Shown one piece after another: positions 1 through 11,330 of a DNA stretch of 64,000 nucleotides. The stretch lies in contig VFIW01000090.1 of NCBI GenBank assembly GCA_006386115.1, positions 62,001-126,000 on the forward strand, written 5' to 3'. The DNA comes from Globisporangium splendens. Taxonomy: Eukaryota; Oomycota; Peronosporomycetes; Pythiales; Pythiaceae. Under the pieces are notes generated by a model that made no database searches, was not told the DNA's origin, and worked only from the letters and a program-made list of their open reading frames with translations. A program made the position numbers and the translations under genes. Within the stretch, counting starts at the first letter, position 1, and every line of letters begins with the position of its first letter.

Positions 1-3000
1 GGGTACATTTTGAAACTGGATCTTCTGCAGACAGCGAGGCGTGGGATGGGGACGCTCCTTTATGAGCATGCGGCCGAATCAAACCCTGGAGTGGCGTCAA
101 GGTCTGTTGCCGGTACCAAGATGCGCTTTCTGAATTTCGCTTCCTAAATTTTCCGCAAAGCGCCACGAGTCCATCCTGTGAATTGCGCAAAAAGCGCTCT
201 GAGGAGCATCCATCCACTGTCCTGAGGATGTAGCTGACGTGCTGACCTTTCTGTACATTTGCATGCGCAACAGCAAAGCAATCGCGTCGTGACAAAGTTG
301 AAGGTGACGACGCGGTGGCACTGCATGTGTTCTCAATTGACGCGCGTGACGCTTTGTGTCTGGCAAACGAGGTCTGTCGAGGGGCTTCCTGCGTTGGTCA
401 ATACAGCGACGAGCATGTCATTGTATGGACCAGCAATCCGTCGGTCCGCAACCAGGACTTTATGACGTCAAAATTGCAAGATGCAACTCCTCGGCATCCT
501 TTTCATACTGTACGCACGTACCAAACATTTTTAGATTGCGCATTTGCGCACTGCTGCGGACATACGCGATACGCAACAAAGTGGAAAATGTGAGCAAGCG
601 GCCAATGAGTGGGACACGCTCGTATGTATCGGAAGTACCAATCTGATGCGAAAATGGTGTCGATTGTTCAGCTTCGCGATCCTGTTTTCGAGAGAGTTCC
701 ACACTATTCCAGGGTGAACCAGGGCACGTTGAAGCATCTGATCGAAATTGCCTTGAAGCGTCGCGATGTGGCTTGCCGCCAGACAATAATATACAAGGTT
801 GACTCAAAGGAGCGCGTGATGCAGACTTCGCGGCGTAAGCGAGCGGTTCTGGACGATGCCGCGCTGGCGCTGCTCTTCGAGCGATGCCATTATGACGGAA
901 GTGAGCGGTTTCTACGAAAGGATGCGTGCGCTTCAGTGACCTTCGACAGCGCCATCGTGGACTCGCTCCTATTTGGAATCAGTGACGAGAATTTGAACAA
1001 GACGGCGAGAGGCTCCATTGCGATGACTACGATGCACGCTCTCGCGCAGGAGGTACGCAATACGGAGCAGCAAATGCGAGGCGCTACATCTGCGAACGCA
1101 ACTCGTGTGGACATGGCAAGGAGCGACCAGTATGAGCACTGGTCGTCGACGGATCGAGATCAAGTGTGTTGCGTCCCTGCGCTGCACGACCTGGAGGAAC
1201 TCATGAACGAACTGTACGACGTCTACGACCGCGACCACGACGAAGAGCAATCGCATGCTGAGCGAGAGTACGCGCAAGCGCTGCTGCAAGCGATCGTGAT
1301 GGCGCTCACGCAAGCTACCATCGTGCAGCACAGCCACCATTCCACAGGGAAGCAGGATTCGAACGAGTTGGTGCCACTGGGTGAAGTGCGCGTGTGGCTG
1401 CTGGAAATGGTGGTGCGACCCTCGGCGCTCTCGCGGCAGCTCGCCTTCACGCTGTTTCTCAACCTCAGCATCGCCACGACTTCGATTTTGCTCGCGACCA
1501 TCGACGAAACCAGTCGTCTCGTTGCCGCCGAGCAAATGCAGACGCGATTGTTTCGTGTGCTCATGGAAATGCTGACGAAAGCAGCCATCGTGGCTGCGAG
1601 CAGTTCGGACGTAACGCTGACCGGCAACTGCAGGGACTCGCACACGTGGATCGAGCAGGCGGTGGGGTGCTTCCTCATGTTCACAAAGCAAGGTGGTCGC
1701 GGCTACCGCGCGGATCGACTGAATGCGGTCGATCCTCAGATCCTCCGCTTTCTCCTGCACGAAATCAGTTCGGGCGATACGAATACGTCGACGGTATCAC
1801 CAGGTAACATCGAATTGGCAGATCAGCTCGTGGAGCTGCTCGTGTTTACGATATACGCGCAGGAAGGCGAGGTCGAGCAGCATTCACTTTTACTCCCAGT
1901 CACAGCTGTGGCTCTGGTCGATCGATTTGGTGGTCTCGACTTGCTCTTGTTCCACTTTTACAACACGCAATCTCTTTCAGCGAAGCGCTTGCTGCTCGCT
2001 GTGTTCTTTGACACGACCTACGCAAACACAATGAGAAAGAGCCTCGAATCGCCGACGCAACAGACTGCCAGCAGCAACAATAGCAACAATCGAGCAGGCT
2101 ACGACCAGCTGTGGCGCTACTTTGTGGAGTGGGATCTGGCAATGCACTTGGCGTTGACGCCGGGTTTGTTTACAGCAGGATCCACCACACGAACCATAAA
2201 GAAGCTGTATGCGTCGTCAAATGACTGGGTTCTGTCCGAGACACAGGTGCAACACTTTTTCAATCAGTTGCGGATCTTGGTACGTTCTGGTTGTTCTTGC
2301 AGCAATTAAATCGTGATCCTGTTATCTGATGGTTCTATCAAACTGCATTTCCTTGTAGATCCATGTCGATGAGTATTATGCACAGAGTTCGGTACTGAAG
2401 AACACGATTCAACTGCTCCGCGATCAGGAAGCGCACAACGTCACAGAGGTTCTCATGACCAAGATAACACAATTGCTCAATTCCAATCGCATCGAAGACA
2501 AATTCCAAGGCGAGCGTTGGCTCGCTGAGCTCATAACCTACGGTTTGTCGTGCGAGGAGCCTTCGTCGTCCAAAAGCAACAATTCGTTCCTAACGCGCAG
2601 GTTTTTCAACAACGGCAACGACCAGCTCAGCGAGAGTGTCGTCTTTTCCAGTCCCGACGGTCTTACCGAGGAGAGTATGTTGGCTCCACTGCATCCAGAA
2701 ACGCGCGGAGGCACCGACATGGAGGAAACGTGCTGCTTTGATGAAGATGCAAACATTCGCATCGCAGCAGGCAGCAAGTTCTGGGAACTCGCCAAGTCGT
2801 CGTCGCCGGCCCAACGCGAGTCGTTTGTGCGGATATTGACGACGTTTGTGCGACGGAGACTGCGCTCCAAGGTATATTTTTCCAATCAATGCAATGTGAG
2901 CAACAACCGCAGCGATCTAACACTATGTGTGTTGCCTCTGAAAATATCAGAATTCTTCTGGTGGTTCTGCCAACTTGATCCATGAAATCAACATCTGCCT

Positions 3001-3899
3001 GAACATGATGCAGCAGCAGCGAGAGTCTCACTCCAGAGTGCTAGTTCCACTCGTGATGCTGGTTCTGGACATTTGCAAACGTAAAGTCTCCTATCCGGAC
3101 AAGCAAAAGCAACGATACGACAGAAATTGCACACCAGATAGCGACCATTATCGACAGACGTCTTGGCACTCGGACTCGCTGGCATCGCGGTTTGTCGACG
3201 GAACGATTGCACTGGATTCTGCATTGCTGAAGCTATTTCCGCCAGAGTTCTTCGTTTACTCTCTCGCAGTACTTCACGTGCAAGTGCATCCTCCTCAGTC
3301 GTGTCGTCAGGGATGCTGTGGGAAAGTAGCGCGCTCTCTCATCGCAGATGTGATTGTTTGCACTGCAATGATCGTCGCCGAGATGCCGGTGCGTCAAGCA
3401 GAAGCAAACTCGAATTCGATGCCGGAAGATGTGATCGCGAAGTTGATTCCGCTGATGAATTCGTGTGATACTCGCGTGGCCATGTACGTTGCACACTTGT
3501 GTTGATATGCCATTGTGTGGATCCTCAACATCTGCGTGTGCATTTGTTTCGATTCAGTATCGTAGCGAAGTGCATCATGTCGACTCTCAAGCATGTGGAC
3601 ATGGACAAGTACCAGCAGATCCTATGCGATCTGCACGCAGTGGCAGTTGAAGAGGACGACGAAGCAAGGCTCGCGAGCTCGTATCTCTTCGCACAAGAGC
3701 TCCTCGCGAAATGGGTACACTCGAGCTCTTAGCGCTCTTATAAGAGGATATATGCGGTACATCCAATGTCATCATATACGTTTCCTACTGTACTCATTGT
3801 CAATCATTTTAGCCAATAACACGGCTCGAAATCGAATGGCGCAGAGCTGAGGTGAGAGTGAGGAGCAGAGTGTCCATCATTTCGTGCATTTTCGAATGA
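1..3899 (+). CDS. Large helical-repeat (ARM/HEAT-like) protein, 5' end outside window
   Basis: I do not recognise the family. The coding signal enters from the left edge and runs through predicted exons with introns at about 424-534, 622-671 (50 nt), 2280-2358, 2872-2950, 3484-3557 and 3715-3812. All have GT-AG ends and keep one frame. The product is rich in Leu/Ala helices (for example ALLQAIVMALTQAT and RQLAFTLFLNLSIATTSI), which suggests an alpha-solenoid scaffold. There is no signal peptide, membrane segment or catalytic motif. The last exon could stop at 3897-3899, or splice on from about 3852 to 3911, where a good-looking short exon (EDEPLWRWNPAMQMG) is open. The 3' end is therefore uncertain. 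Existence of the gene is secure; function is unknown. Confidence 0.6.
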
Positions 3900-4322
3900 T
3901 CTGGTCGCAGGAGAAGACGAGCCGCTGTGGCGCTGGAATCCAGCGATGCAGATGGGTTGCATTCGAGCGGCGGTGGCAATTGCTGGTTGCGTATGTGTGT
4001 GTGTGTGTGTCGTTCGTGCGTGCGTGTATGTGAAAAATCTTTCATGGATGCGCTTGAGTGTGTCGCCGTCAGTCTTCTTTGAGTCCCTCTATTCTCTATG
4101 GACCGCGAGAGACCTCATGTGGAGTTCCTCCTTCGTGTGAAGCTGCCCGCAGAAATGTGACGCAGTGGACGCGTTGGAGGGAGATCACCTGTGAGTTGGC
4201 ATATATTGACCCGGGGATATTTGTGTGGAGTTCTTGCTGCAATTGGCTTGGACCATGAAACGCCCTGGACATGCATATCACAAACAAAATGCGCTGTTTG
4301 CGATTGATGCATTCCTTTGCGC
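3900..4322. other. Intergenic stretch between convergent genes, with a TG run
   Basis: No supported gene. A short TG microsatellite lies at 3994-4010. Part of the stretch may be the 3' end or UTR of the plus-strand helical-repeat gene. Confidence 0.4.
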
Positions 4323-6682
4323 TTATTTTCCGATTGCGATATGGTGTGGACGTCCGATTGAAGCATGGAGATCGTACATAACTCGCTGACTTTCCTCGAG
4401 GTGTTGCGTGCATTGCCGTGTCTGGAAAAGCGGCTTGCTGATCGCATCTTGCCGAAGTTTTTTCTTGAGAGCGTTTTCTGTCGGTGCATGTGTCGCTATG
4501 AAAACTGCGTGCACGCCATGCGCAATGTCCACAAGGCGTCAGTTTAAATTCTTCAAACACACATAGATAGAGACGCTTGTGCGAATTCTCGTTACCTGCC
4601 ATGTCTTCGTATTCTTTCCGGCTGAACGTAACGAGCTCGTCCATGCCAATGTTGGCCAACAAGGAAATTCCTACGCGACTGCATTGCACACAAACATGGT
4701 TTAACACAGCACTTTAGATGCGAACTGCTACACGATTGTTTACCTTGCATGAGAGTCACCAGCAAGGGTGAGGAAGGGTAAACCTGCGTGCAGAGCATCG
4801 GTCGCGGTCGAGTGAGCGCCATACTGCAGAAAGCACACATGAGTGAGCATTCATACTCGCACAACTGGCATTACCCATGCAAAGCACTTACAATAAATGT
4901 GTCGAGGAAGATCCCGCCGTAGTGATGGCACTTCAGATGCTCCAGCTTCGGAATCCTATAAAGGCACGTTGCATCAGTTACCAGTGGAGCAGTGGAGCAC
5001 ACACAATCAGAATCCAATTGTGAGCAATACCGTGGCACGAAACGTATCCTTGATCTGCTAACGCCATGAGCCTCCGCCTCCCTTGCAAGGTTCTTGATAT
5101 CTTCACTCGTGACAGACGATCGACCTTTCTTTGTGGGATCCAGTAGCAGCAGGATGCTTTGCGGCACTCGATGCAAAATGGACATCCAAATGGAAAACAC
5201 GGCCGGGTCCAATTTGTCGGGCTTGTTGAAATTCACAAACACAAAGCCCTCGTGCCCGTCGCCTCTCATTGATTCCTTTGCTTCTGAGTCAGTCCCTTTA
5301 CCATTTTAGATCTCCCAAAGCTTGGATCGCTGCGTTTGGTCTCGATCGTACGTATCTAGGAGCACAAACTGGTTTGCGTACACCATTGTGATCTGCTTTC
5401 GTAGGTGAGGATCCATCGGATACATGAGCGTGTCAAATGGCATAAATAACGACGGCTTCTCCTTGGAAATCTCGTTCTCCAGCACCAAGTGCAGCAGTGC
5501 ATCAACTTGCTCTTCGCTCTTTCTCCACACGCACGCGGTCCTTTTCGAGCGCGCCATGTGCACAAGCACGAGGATACGAGACGAAACTTTCTCTTGCGGG
5601 TCTCGGTAGTCGATTGTGGGATCATCCGAGAACTCCAGCGCTTGCTCAAACCAGTGAAGTGCAGCAACTACATTCTCCATCACCTCGTACGCGGCGCCAA
5701 TGTTAGTCATCGCCACGAAGCGATGCCGGGACTCGGTGTTGGGAAGCTCCAGCACTTTCTAAACAAAAGCAACGTCCACAGCGAAAAGTGTTGAAAAAAG
5801 ACAAACATGGCAATCACATACACATCAACAAGTGCAATCTCGTATCTGATAATGCACGATCGATTCGTTCACTTCTCCATGCTTCTGATGCAATGCTGCG
5901 ATATTGAGCCACGCCTGAGACAACGTGGGGTCAATAGCCAGGGCTTTATTGTATTCTTTGTTCGCATCAATGATCTAGAATGTCCATTCATGCACTTTCA
6001 GCGGCGGAAACGCAATATCTAATCATAGAGCTACACACTCGTACCTTGCCAAGTCGTTCCAGCGTGACAGCGAAATCGAAATGGTATTGTGCGGTGCGTG
6101 TCTCCACCAACCCATAATACTTCTCGGTGAGTCCATACTGCTGGTTGTAGTGATACGCCAACGCGAGGAGATGCGCGATCCGCGGGAGTATTGCTGCATT
6201 GAGTTCAACAGCACGGTGGTAGCTCGCAATCGCTCTCTCCATGTCATTCGTCTCGTAGTAGAGTTGTCCAACATTGACATAGAGGTCTGCGTTTTCGTTG
6301 AAGCGAGCAAGTGCGCGTTGATATTCCTCCAATGCTCGTCCATACTCGCGCTATCCAACCAACACGCAGAACGAGACATTGTCAAGTTAGCAGTGCTGCA
6401 TACACATAACAATACAAACCCAATACGCACTTTGCTTTGGTAGACAGCGCCCAGTGCCATGGGGAGCATCGCTTCGTTGGGACTGAGCTGCTCAATCTGC
6501 AGCAGGAGCTCCAGCGTCGAGTCGACGCGCTGGTGGTCCCAGTGGTCCATGGCCGCCGTCCAGAGCTGCTCGACAGTGGACACAGAGTCTAGGACGCTGA
6601 GTGAGGCTTCAGCGTGGTCGCCATGCAGGAACAGCGCGCACAACGAGATGCTGACGACCGCGACCGCCGCTTTGATGCGCAT
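4323..6682 (-). CDS. GT41 O-GlcNAc-transferase-like TPR protein, apparently degenerate
   Basis: The family transfers GlcNAc (or fucose) to Ser/Thr of target proteins. From the start codon at 6682 there is a hydrophobic signal-like leader (MRIKAAVAVVSISLCALFLH), then TPR repeats in exons 6431-6682, 6045-6350 and 5873-5975 (YVNVGQLYYETNDMERAIAS). Next come the first residues of the catalytic region (FMPFDTLMYPMDPHLRKQI) and the C-terminal lobe: FVFVNFNKPDKLDP, then the UDP-sugar-site-like AHSTATDALHAGLPFLT, EYEDMA and ISKPLFQTRQC near the end. Two oddities stand out. About 200-290 residues of the N-terminal catalytic lobe, which holds the catalytic His in known OGTs, are absent between about 5356 and 5269. 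The third TPR exon also carries one extra base near 5940. It is probably a decaying or inactive paralogue. The family assignment is firm; activity is doubtful. Confidence 0.8.
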
Positions 6683-7046
6683 GCTCCGATCTTTTCCAGC
6701 ATCGGTTCAACAAAGCAGTGGATAGCACATGCATATGCAGAAACAAGGGTCGTACGGTACATCTTCATGCAAAAAAAGGAGAATGCGGGTTGAAGTTTGC
6801 GCACGCATTCATTCTGCATCTGCTCAAAAAGGAACCGTAATTGACCGTAAATACCATAAATACTGACTTTTGGCCAGGTTGAAGTGCAAATGCGCTTGCA
6901 TTTCGTACCCTGCACACATATCCGTGACGATTCGTAAATACCGAATTTAGTGTCCTGAATCTGATTCGCCCGTTGACAACCCGCTCACTCGTTCTGGGTG
7001 CACTTCAAAGAGCTGAACAGTGGTCACTCTCACTTTCCACACTCCC
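6683..7046. other. Divergent intergenic region
   Basis: It separates the minus-strand GT41-like gene from the plus-strand GH3 gene and must hold both promoters. I see no ORF with protein character. The only clear element is the Inr-FPR motif at its right end. Confidence 0.4.
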
Positions 7047-7062
7047 TCTCATTCTTCAATTT
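7047..7062 (+). promoter_or_regulatory. Oomycete-type Inr-FPR core promoter of the GH3 gene
   Basis: TCTCATTCTTCAATTT matches the oomycete initiator plus flanking element (roughly TCAYTYYNCAWTTT). It places transcription start near 7050. This rules out the longer reading frame from 6998 and supports the Met at 7148. Confidence 0.7.
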
Positions 7063-7147
7063 GCGCCGCGAGACGCAAGTCCCAGACACTCGCTTCCAGC
7101 TGGACACACGCGCATCCAGCGACACACTCTGGACGAACTGCGCGGCG

Positions 7148-9778
7148 ATGTATCCGTGGCGCTTTCTCTCGCACGCGCTCGTGCTCGTGCTCGCCAAGCA
7201 GAACGAGACCGCCGAGCGCGTGATCCTGCCCGACGACGGCGACATCACGCTCTTGCAGCAACAAGATTTTGGCGACGACTTGTATTCGGAGCCGTCGTAT
7301 GCGGACGGTGTGTGCGATAACAAGTTGATCACGGACCTGCCGTTCTGCGATAGCTCGCTGTCCTTCGACGAGCGCGTGAACGACCTCGTGGCGCGGATCC
7401 CGCTCGAAGAAACCTTTGGGTTGCTCGTGAATAATGCGTCCAAGGTTGAGAATGCACATCTGCCGGCGTACGGATGGTGGAGCGAGGGGCTGCACGGAGT
7501 CGCGCTCTCCCCCGCAGTCCGTTTTGAAGATCCGACGCCGTTCGCGACGAGCTTCCCTCAAGTGATCAGTCTCGCAGCGTCGTTCAATCGCACGCTGTTT
7601 TACAAAGTTGGCGAAGCGATTGCGACCGAAGCACGCGCGTTCTACAACGCAAAGCACTCGGGATTGACGTTCTGGACGCCGAATGTGAACATCTACCGCG
7701 ATCCACGCTGGGGAAGAGGACAAGAGACCCCAGGTGAGGATCCATTTCTCACGGGCGAATACGCGGTCGCATTCGTGCGAGGGCTGCAGGGTGAAACGCC
7801 AGAGAACCACACGTCGGCTCCTTTGAGCCAGCAGAATGAGCCTGCGGCGTTGCCTCCATTCCTCAAGGTCTCAGCGACATGCAAGCACTTTTCGTCGTAC
7901 AGTCAAGAAGTGCCGCGCCATCGCAATGATGCCATCGTGACCAAGCAAGATCAACTGGATACGTACTTTCCAGCGTTCAAGGATTGTGTGAAGCGAGGCC
8001 ACGTGAGCTCTCTCATGTGCAGCTACAATGCGGTGAATGGGATTCCTGCGTGTGCTGACAAAGCGCTGATGACAGATCTGGTGCGCAAACAATGGGGGTT
8101 CGATGGGTACATCGTGTCGGATTGTGGTGCCGTCGCCGATGTTATCTACGAGCACCATTACACGCAATCCCCCGAGCAGACGTGCGCCACGACCATGAAC
8201 GCCGGGATGGACATCAACTGTGGTGACTTTCTGTCGACCCACGCCAAGAATGCTGTCAAGTCAGGGTTGTTGCGGAGACCAGTGATCCACAACGCATTGA
8301 GACACCTGTTCAAAGTGCAAATGCGACTTGGGATGTTCGAGAAGAATGGTCAGCCGTTTGCAGACATCACGCCGAAAATGATCGATACTGTAGCGCATCG
8401 ACAACTTGCCCTCGAAGCTGCGCGTCAATCGATCGTGTTGCTCAAGAACGAGATGAATGTGCTGCCGCTGAATGCGACCACGTTTGCAGCGAATCGTGAC
8501 GCTGCGCTTGCCCTGATTGGTCCCCATTTCAATGCTAGCGAAGTGCTGCTTGGCAACTACCAGGGCATCCCGTCTCACATCGTCACGCCATTGGAAGGCA
8601 TCTCGTCGTACGTACCCAATGCCGCGTATGCGCTTGGGTGTAAAGTGTCAGGTGAAGACTTGCCCGATTTCGGCGAGGCTGCACAACTGGCGACGACGGC
8701 AGCACAGGTGATCATGTTTGTAGGTTTGGATCAAACGCAGGAGCGCGAAGAAATTGACCGTGTGCATCTGGAGCTGCCTGGGTACCAGAATCAGCTCATC
8801 GACCACGTTCTTCAGAGAGCGAAGCAGCCGATTGTCCTCGTCGTGATTTCTGGTGGCAGCGTGAACCTAGCAGCGTACGAGAATCATCCGAAAGTCGGAG
8901 CGATCATTTTTGCTGGGTACTTGGGTCAAGCTGGGGGCCAAGCGATCGCTGATGTGCTATTTGGCACCTACAATCCTTCGGGGGCACTCACGCAGACGTT
9001 TTACGATGGCGAGTTCACAAAGCAAGTCTCGATCTACGACATGAATATGCGTCCGAATGCGGATACGGGGAATCCGGGGAGAACGTATCGATTTTACGAG
9101 AACAGACCGGTATTCTCTTTTGGAGAAGGACTGTCGTACACAACGTTCGACTTTAAATGGGAAACGCCACCTCCGCAAACGTTGGATGCGAGCGCGATCC
9201 AGCGAGCGCTCGAGAACTCGAAGGAGAATAATGAAGATGATGGTGGCCACACCGACTCGAACTTGGCCAAGAACACGCTGAACATTACGATCACGAATAT
9301 CGGCAATGTTCCTGGCGAGATGATTGTCCACCTTTTCGGTATACCACCCGATAGCGGCAGAAATGGTACCCCAATTTGCTTCTTGGATATCTTCGATCGC
9401 ACGCCGCTTTTGCAGCCGAACGAGACATGGCACTTCCATTTTTCTCTCACCCCGAGCTCATTTGCGCTCGCAAACGAGAAGGGCGAGTGGCAAGTCCGCG
9501 AAGGCAAATGGACGCTGCAAGTTGGCAGTAACCGCGATCGCCCTCACCTCCGTCACGAGATCACTGTCACGTCGCCATCGCAGGAAGATCTTGAAGATGA
9601 AAGCGACCGCAGTGAGACAGCAAAGGACCGTGCGAATGGCGAGCATTACGACTGGCGAATGGACAAACTTGCGGCGACTACGAACGTAGATCTCCAGCGC
9701 AAGACCAACAACGTGGACAAGAGCAGCAACCGACACGTGACGCCATCAGGCATGCCACAAGAAGTGGAGCGGGACTGA
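7148..9778 (+). CDS. Secreted GH3 beta-xylosidase/beta-glucosidase
   Basis: Glycoside hydrolase family 3 enzyme of the plant-type beta-D-xylosidase/arabinofuranosidase clade, expected to cleave terminal sugars from plant cell-wall oligosaccharides outside the cell. It is a single exon of about 876 residues from Met 7148, with a hydrophobic leader (MYPWRFLSHALVLVLA). Visible landmarks are GWWSEGLHGVA, FWTPNVNIYRDPRWGRGQE, CKHFSSYS and GYIVSDCGAV; the Asp of the last, at residue 325, is the expected nucleophile. The second GH3 domain (QSIVLLKNE, GALTQTFY, FSFGEGLSYT) and an FnIII-like C-terminal domain follow. After that comes an unusual hydrophilic, acidic tail of about 60 residues (EDLEDESDRSE). 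Many NxT/S sites fit secretion. Substrate preference cannot be read from sequence alone. Confidence 0.93.
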   Translation: MYPWRFLSHALVLVLAKQNETAERVILPDDGDITLLQQQDFGDDLYSEPSYADGVCDNKLITDLPFCDSSLSFDERVNDLVARIPLEETFGLLVNNASKVENAHLPAYGWWSEGLHGVALSPAVRFEDPTPFATSFPQVISLAASFNRTLFYKVGEAIATEARAFYNAKHSGLTFWTPNVNIYRDPRWGRGQETPGEDPFLTGEYAVAFVRGLQGETPENHTSAPLSQQNEPAALPPFLKVSATCKHFSSYSQEVPRHRNDAIVTKQDQLDTYFPAFKDCVKRGHVSSLMCSYNAVNGIPACADKALMTDLVRKQWGFDGYIVSDCGAVADVIYEHHYTQSPEQTCATTMNAGMDINCGDFLSTHAKNAVKSGLLRRPVIHNALRHLFKVQMRLGMFEKNGQPFADITPKMIDTVAHRQLALEAARQSIVLLKNEMNVLPLNATTFAANRDAALALIGPHFNASEVLLGNYQGIPSHIVTPLEGISSYVPNAAYALGCKVSGEDLPDFGEAAQLATTAAQVIMFVGLDQTQEREEIDRVHLELPGYQNQLIDHVLQRAKQPIVLVVISGGSVNLAAYENHPKVGAIIFAGYLGQAGGQAIADVLFGTYNPSGALTQTFYDGEFTKQVSIYDMNMRPNADTGNPGRTYRFYENRPVFSFGEGLSYTTFDFKWETPPPQTLDASAIQRALENSKENNEDDGGHTDSNLAKNTLNITITNIGNVPGEMIVHLFGIPPDSGRNGTPICFLDIFDRTPLLQPNETWHFHFSLTPSSFALANEKGEWQVREGKWTLQVGSNRDRPHLRHEITVTSPSQEDLEDESDRSETAKDRANGEHYDWRMDKLAATTNVDLQRKTNNVDKSSNRHVTPSGMPQEVERD

Positions 9779-9974
9779 TTGAACAAGACGCTGCCACATG
9801 CCATCAGCATGATGAGGAAGCAGAGGACAGCCAATGATATTCATCCTCAACAGATACCTGTTTACAATGAATAATCGATCAGTTAGCCTATGAGAAGTGC
9901 CAATGATACCCCTTTAAATGTCGCAGTGACACCCTGTACGTAATATTACAGGTGAATGTGCGCAAGCCTTCCAC

Positions 9975-9990
9975 ACTCATTTCATTCCCA
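9975..9990 (+). promoter_or_regulatory. Inr-like core promoter of the methyltransferase gene
   Basis: ACTCATTTCATTCCCA resembles the oomycete initiator. It sits 17 bases before the ATG at 10007, so it favours that start over an upstream in-frame Met near 9956. Confidence 0.5.
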
Positions 9991-10006
9991 GAGCCAAGAA
10001 AAGCAC

Positions 10007-11079
10007 ATGCCGATGGCGGAGGAAGAGAGCATGACGGCGTCCGAGCCGCTCGCGATGGAGGACTCGTTCACGCACTGGTCGCGCTACGTAGAGATCTTGC
10101 TCGGCGAGTCGCGCGTGATCTCCGTGGTGCAGGATCCGGACTCGTTCGTGCTCGGCACGACCGTGTGGGACTCGTCCAAGACGCTGCTCAAGTTCATCGA
10201 GCAGCACGCGGCGCTCTTCCAGGCGTTCAGCTCGATCTGCGAGCTCGGCGCCGGCTGCGGTGGTCTCGCGGGAATCGCGTGCGCTATCAACAACAACGGG
10301 CTCTCGGACGTCGTGCTCACGGACATCGGACCCGTGCTACCGTGGCTGCGGCGCAACGTGCGCAACAACCTCACCGCCAAGGAGTCCGAGCGCGTGCGCA
10401 TCGAGCAGCATGCATGGTACGTCGGTTGAATATGCGCCATATTTGTGTGGAGGCGTTGCTCTCTATTGAGTGTTGATGGGATGCGTGTGGCTGCTGTTCG
10501 TTTGTGTTCGTAGGGGCACGCCGGTGACCAACCTCAATGCTCCATTTGGTACGTAGCTGCTCGCAACATCCGCTACATGCTTTGGAAAAACGCTCTGATC
10601 TTGAGCACTGGCTCTGTATGTACACGCCAACCGTGTGTATTTCCCTTATCGCGGCAGACTGCATCCTCTGCGCCGACGTCGTGTACGAGAAGGAGTGTGT
10701 GCGGCCGCTCGTGCAGTCGATCCTCGCGCTCTCGCACCGCAAGACCGTGATCTACCTCGCCAACGAGCGCCGTGCCCCGCAAGTGCGTGCCGAATTCATG
10801 CGCCACATGGATGCGTATTTCCACTGGAAGGAGATCGACCGGTCGGAATTGGATACCGGGTACATCAAGGACGCGATCGAGGTGTTTGAGATGCGTCCCA
10901 AGAAGCGCAAGGTGCCCGAGGAGATGCGCATCGTTGTGGACGAGACGAACGCGGCGAGTCAGGACCCGAACGCGCACGAGTACCACCCGCTGCTCAAAGG
11001 CAAACCCAGTGGCGCAGGCGAGACCCAAGGTGAGGAGGATCCGTACGACCGCGATCTGTGGGAGGATTTGCTCGGGTGA
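10007..11079 (+). CDS. METTL21-type protein lysine methyltransferase
   Basis: Class I SAM-dependent methyltransferase of the Methyltransf_16 family, whose members methylate lysines of chaperones and translation factors. There are three predicted exons: 10007-10416, about 10514-10551, and from about 10661. The introns open GTACGTCGG and GTACGTAGC. Motif I is ELGAGCGGLAGIA. An acidic motif (VVLTDIG) and the family's D-x-x-Y-like step (CADVVYEKE) follow, the latter restored by joining exons 2 and 3 (GA|C TGC ATC CTC). The C-terminal ~70 residues are charged and continue beyond the usual domain (KKRKVPEE, possible nuclear signal; DPYDRDLWEDLLG at the end). The closest METTL21 subtype and the substrate are not determinable here. 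Confidence 0.85.
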
Positions 11080-11330
11080 GACTTTGGTGCCTCAGCTGTT
11101 AACCTGGGCTTGCTGTAGTATTTAGATTTAGAAGCCTTGTCATATCCAACATGTTCATTCTCTGTCAGCGCTTGCTTCACATGTATATCCAGAGCTTTAA
11201 CTCGCTAACTTTTTCACAGCTTCACACACAATGATATTGGCGAACGCAGTGGATGGTCGTCTCTAGGTACAAAAAATAGCATCCGTCGGCTCAGTGCCAT
11301 CTTGAGCACTGGTTTCCGACGCCATCCAGC

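Noticed and set aside
6998..7147. N-terminal extension of the GH3 glycosidase
   Set aside because: The core promoter lies inside it, and only the Met at 7148 is followed by a signal peptide.
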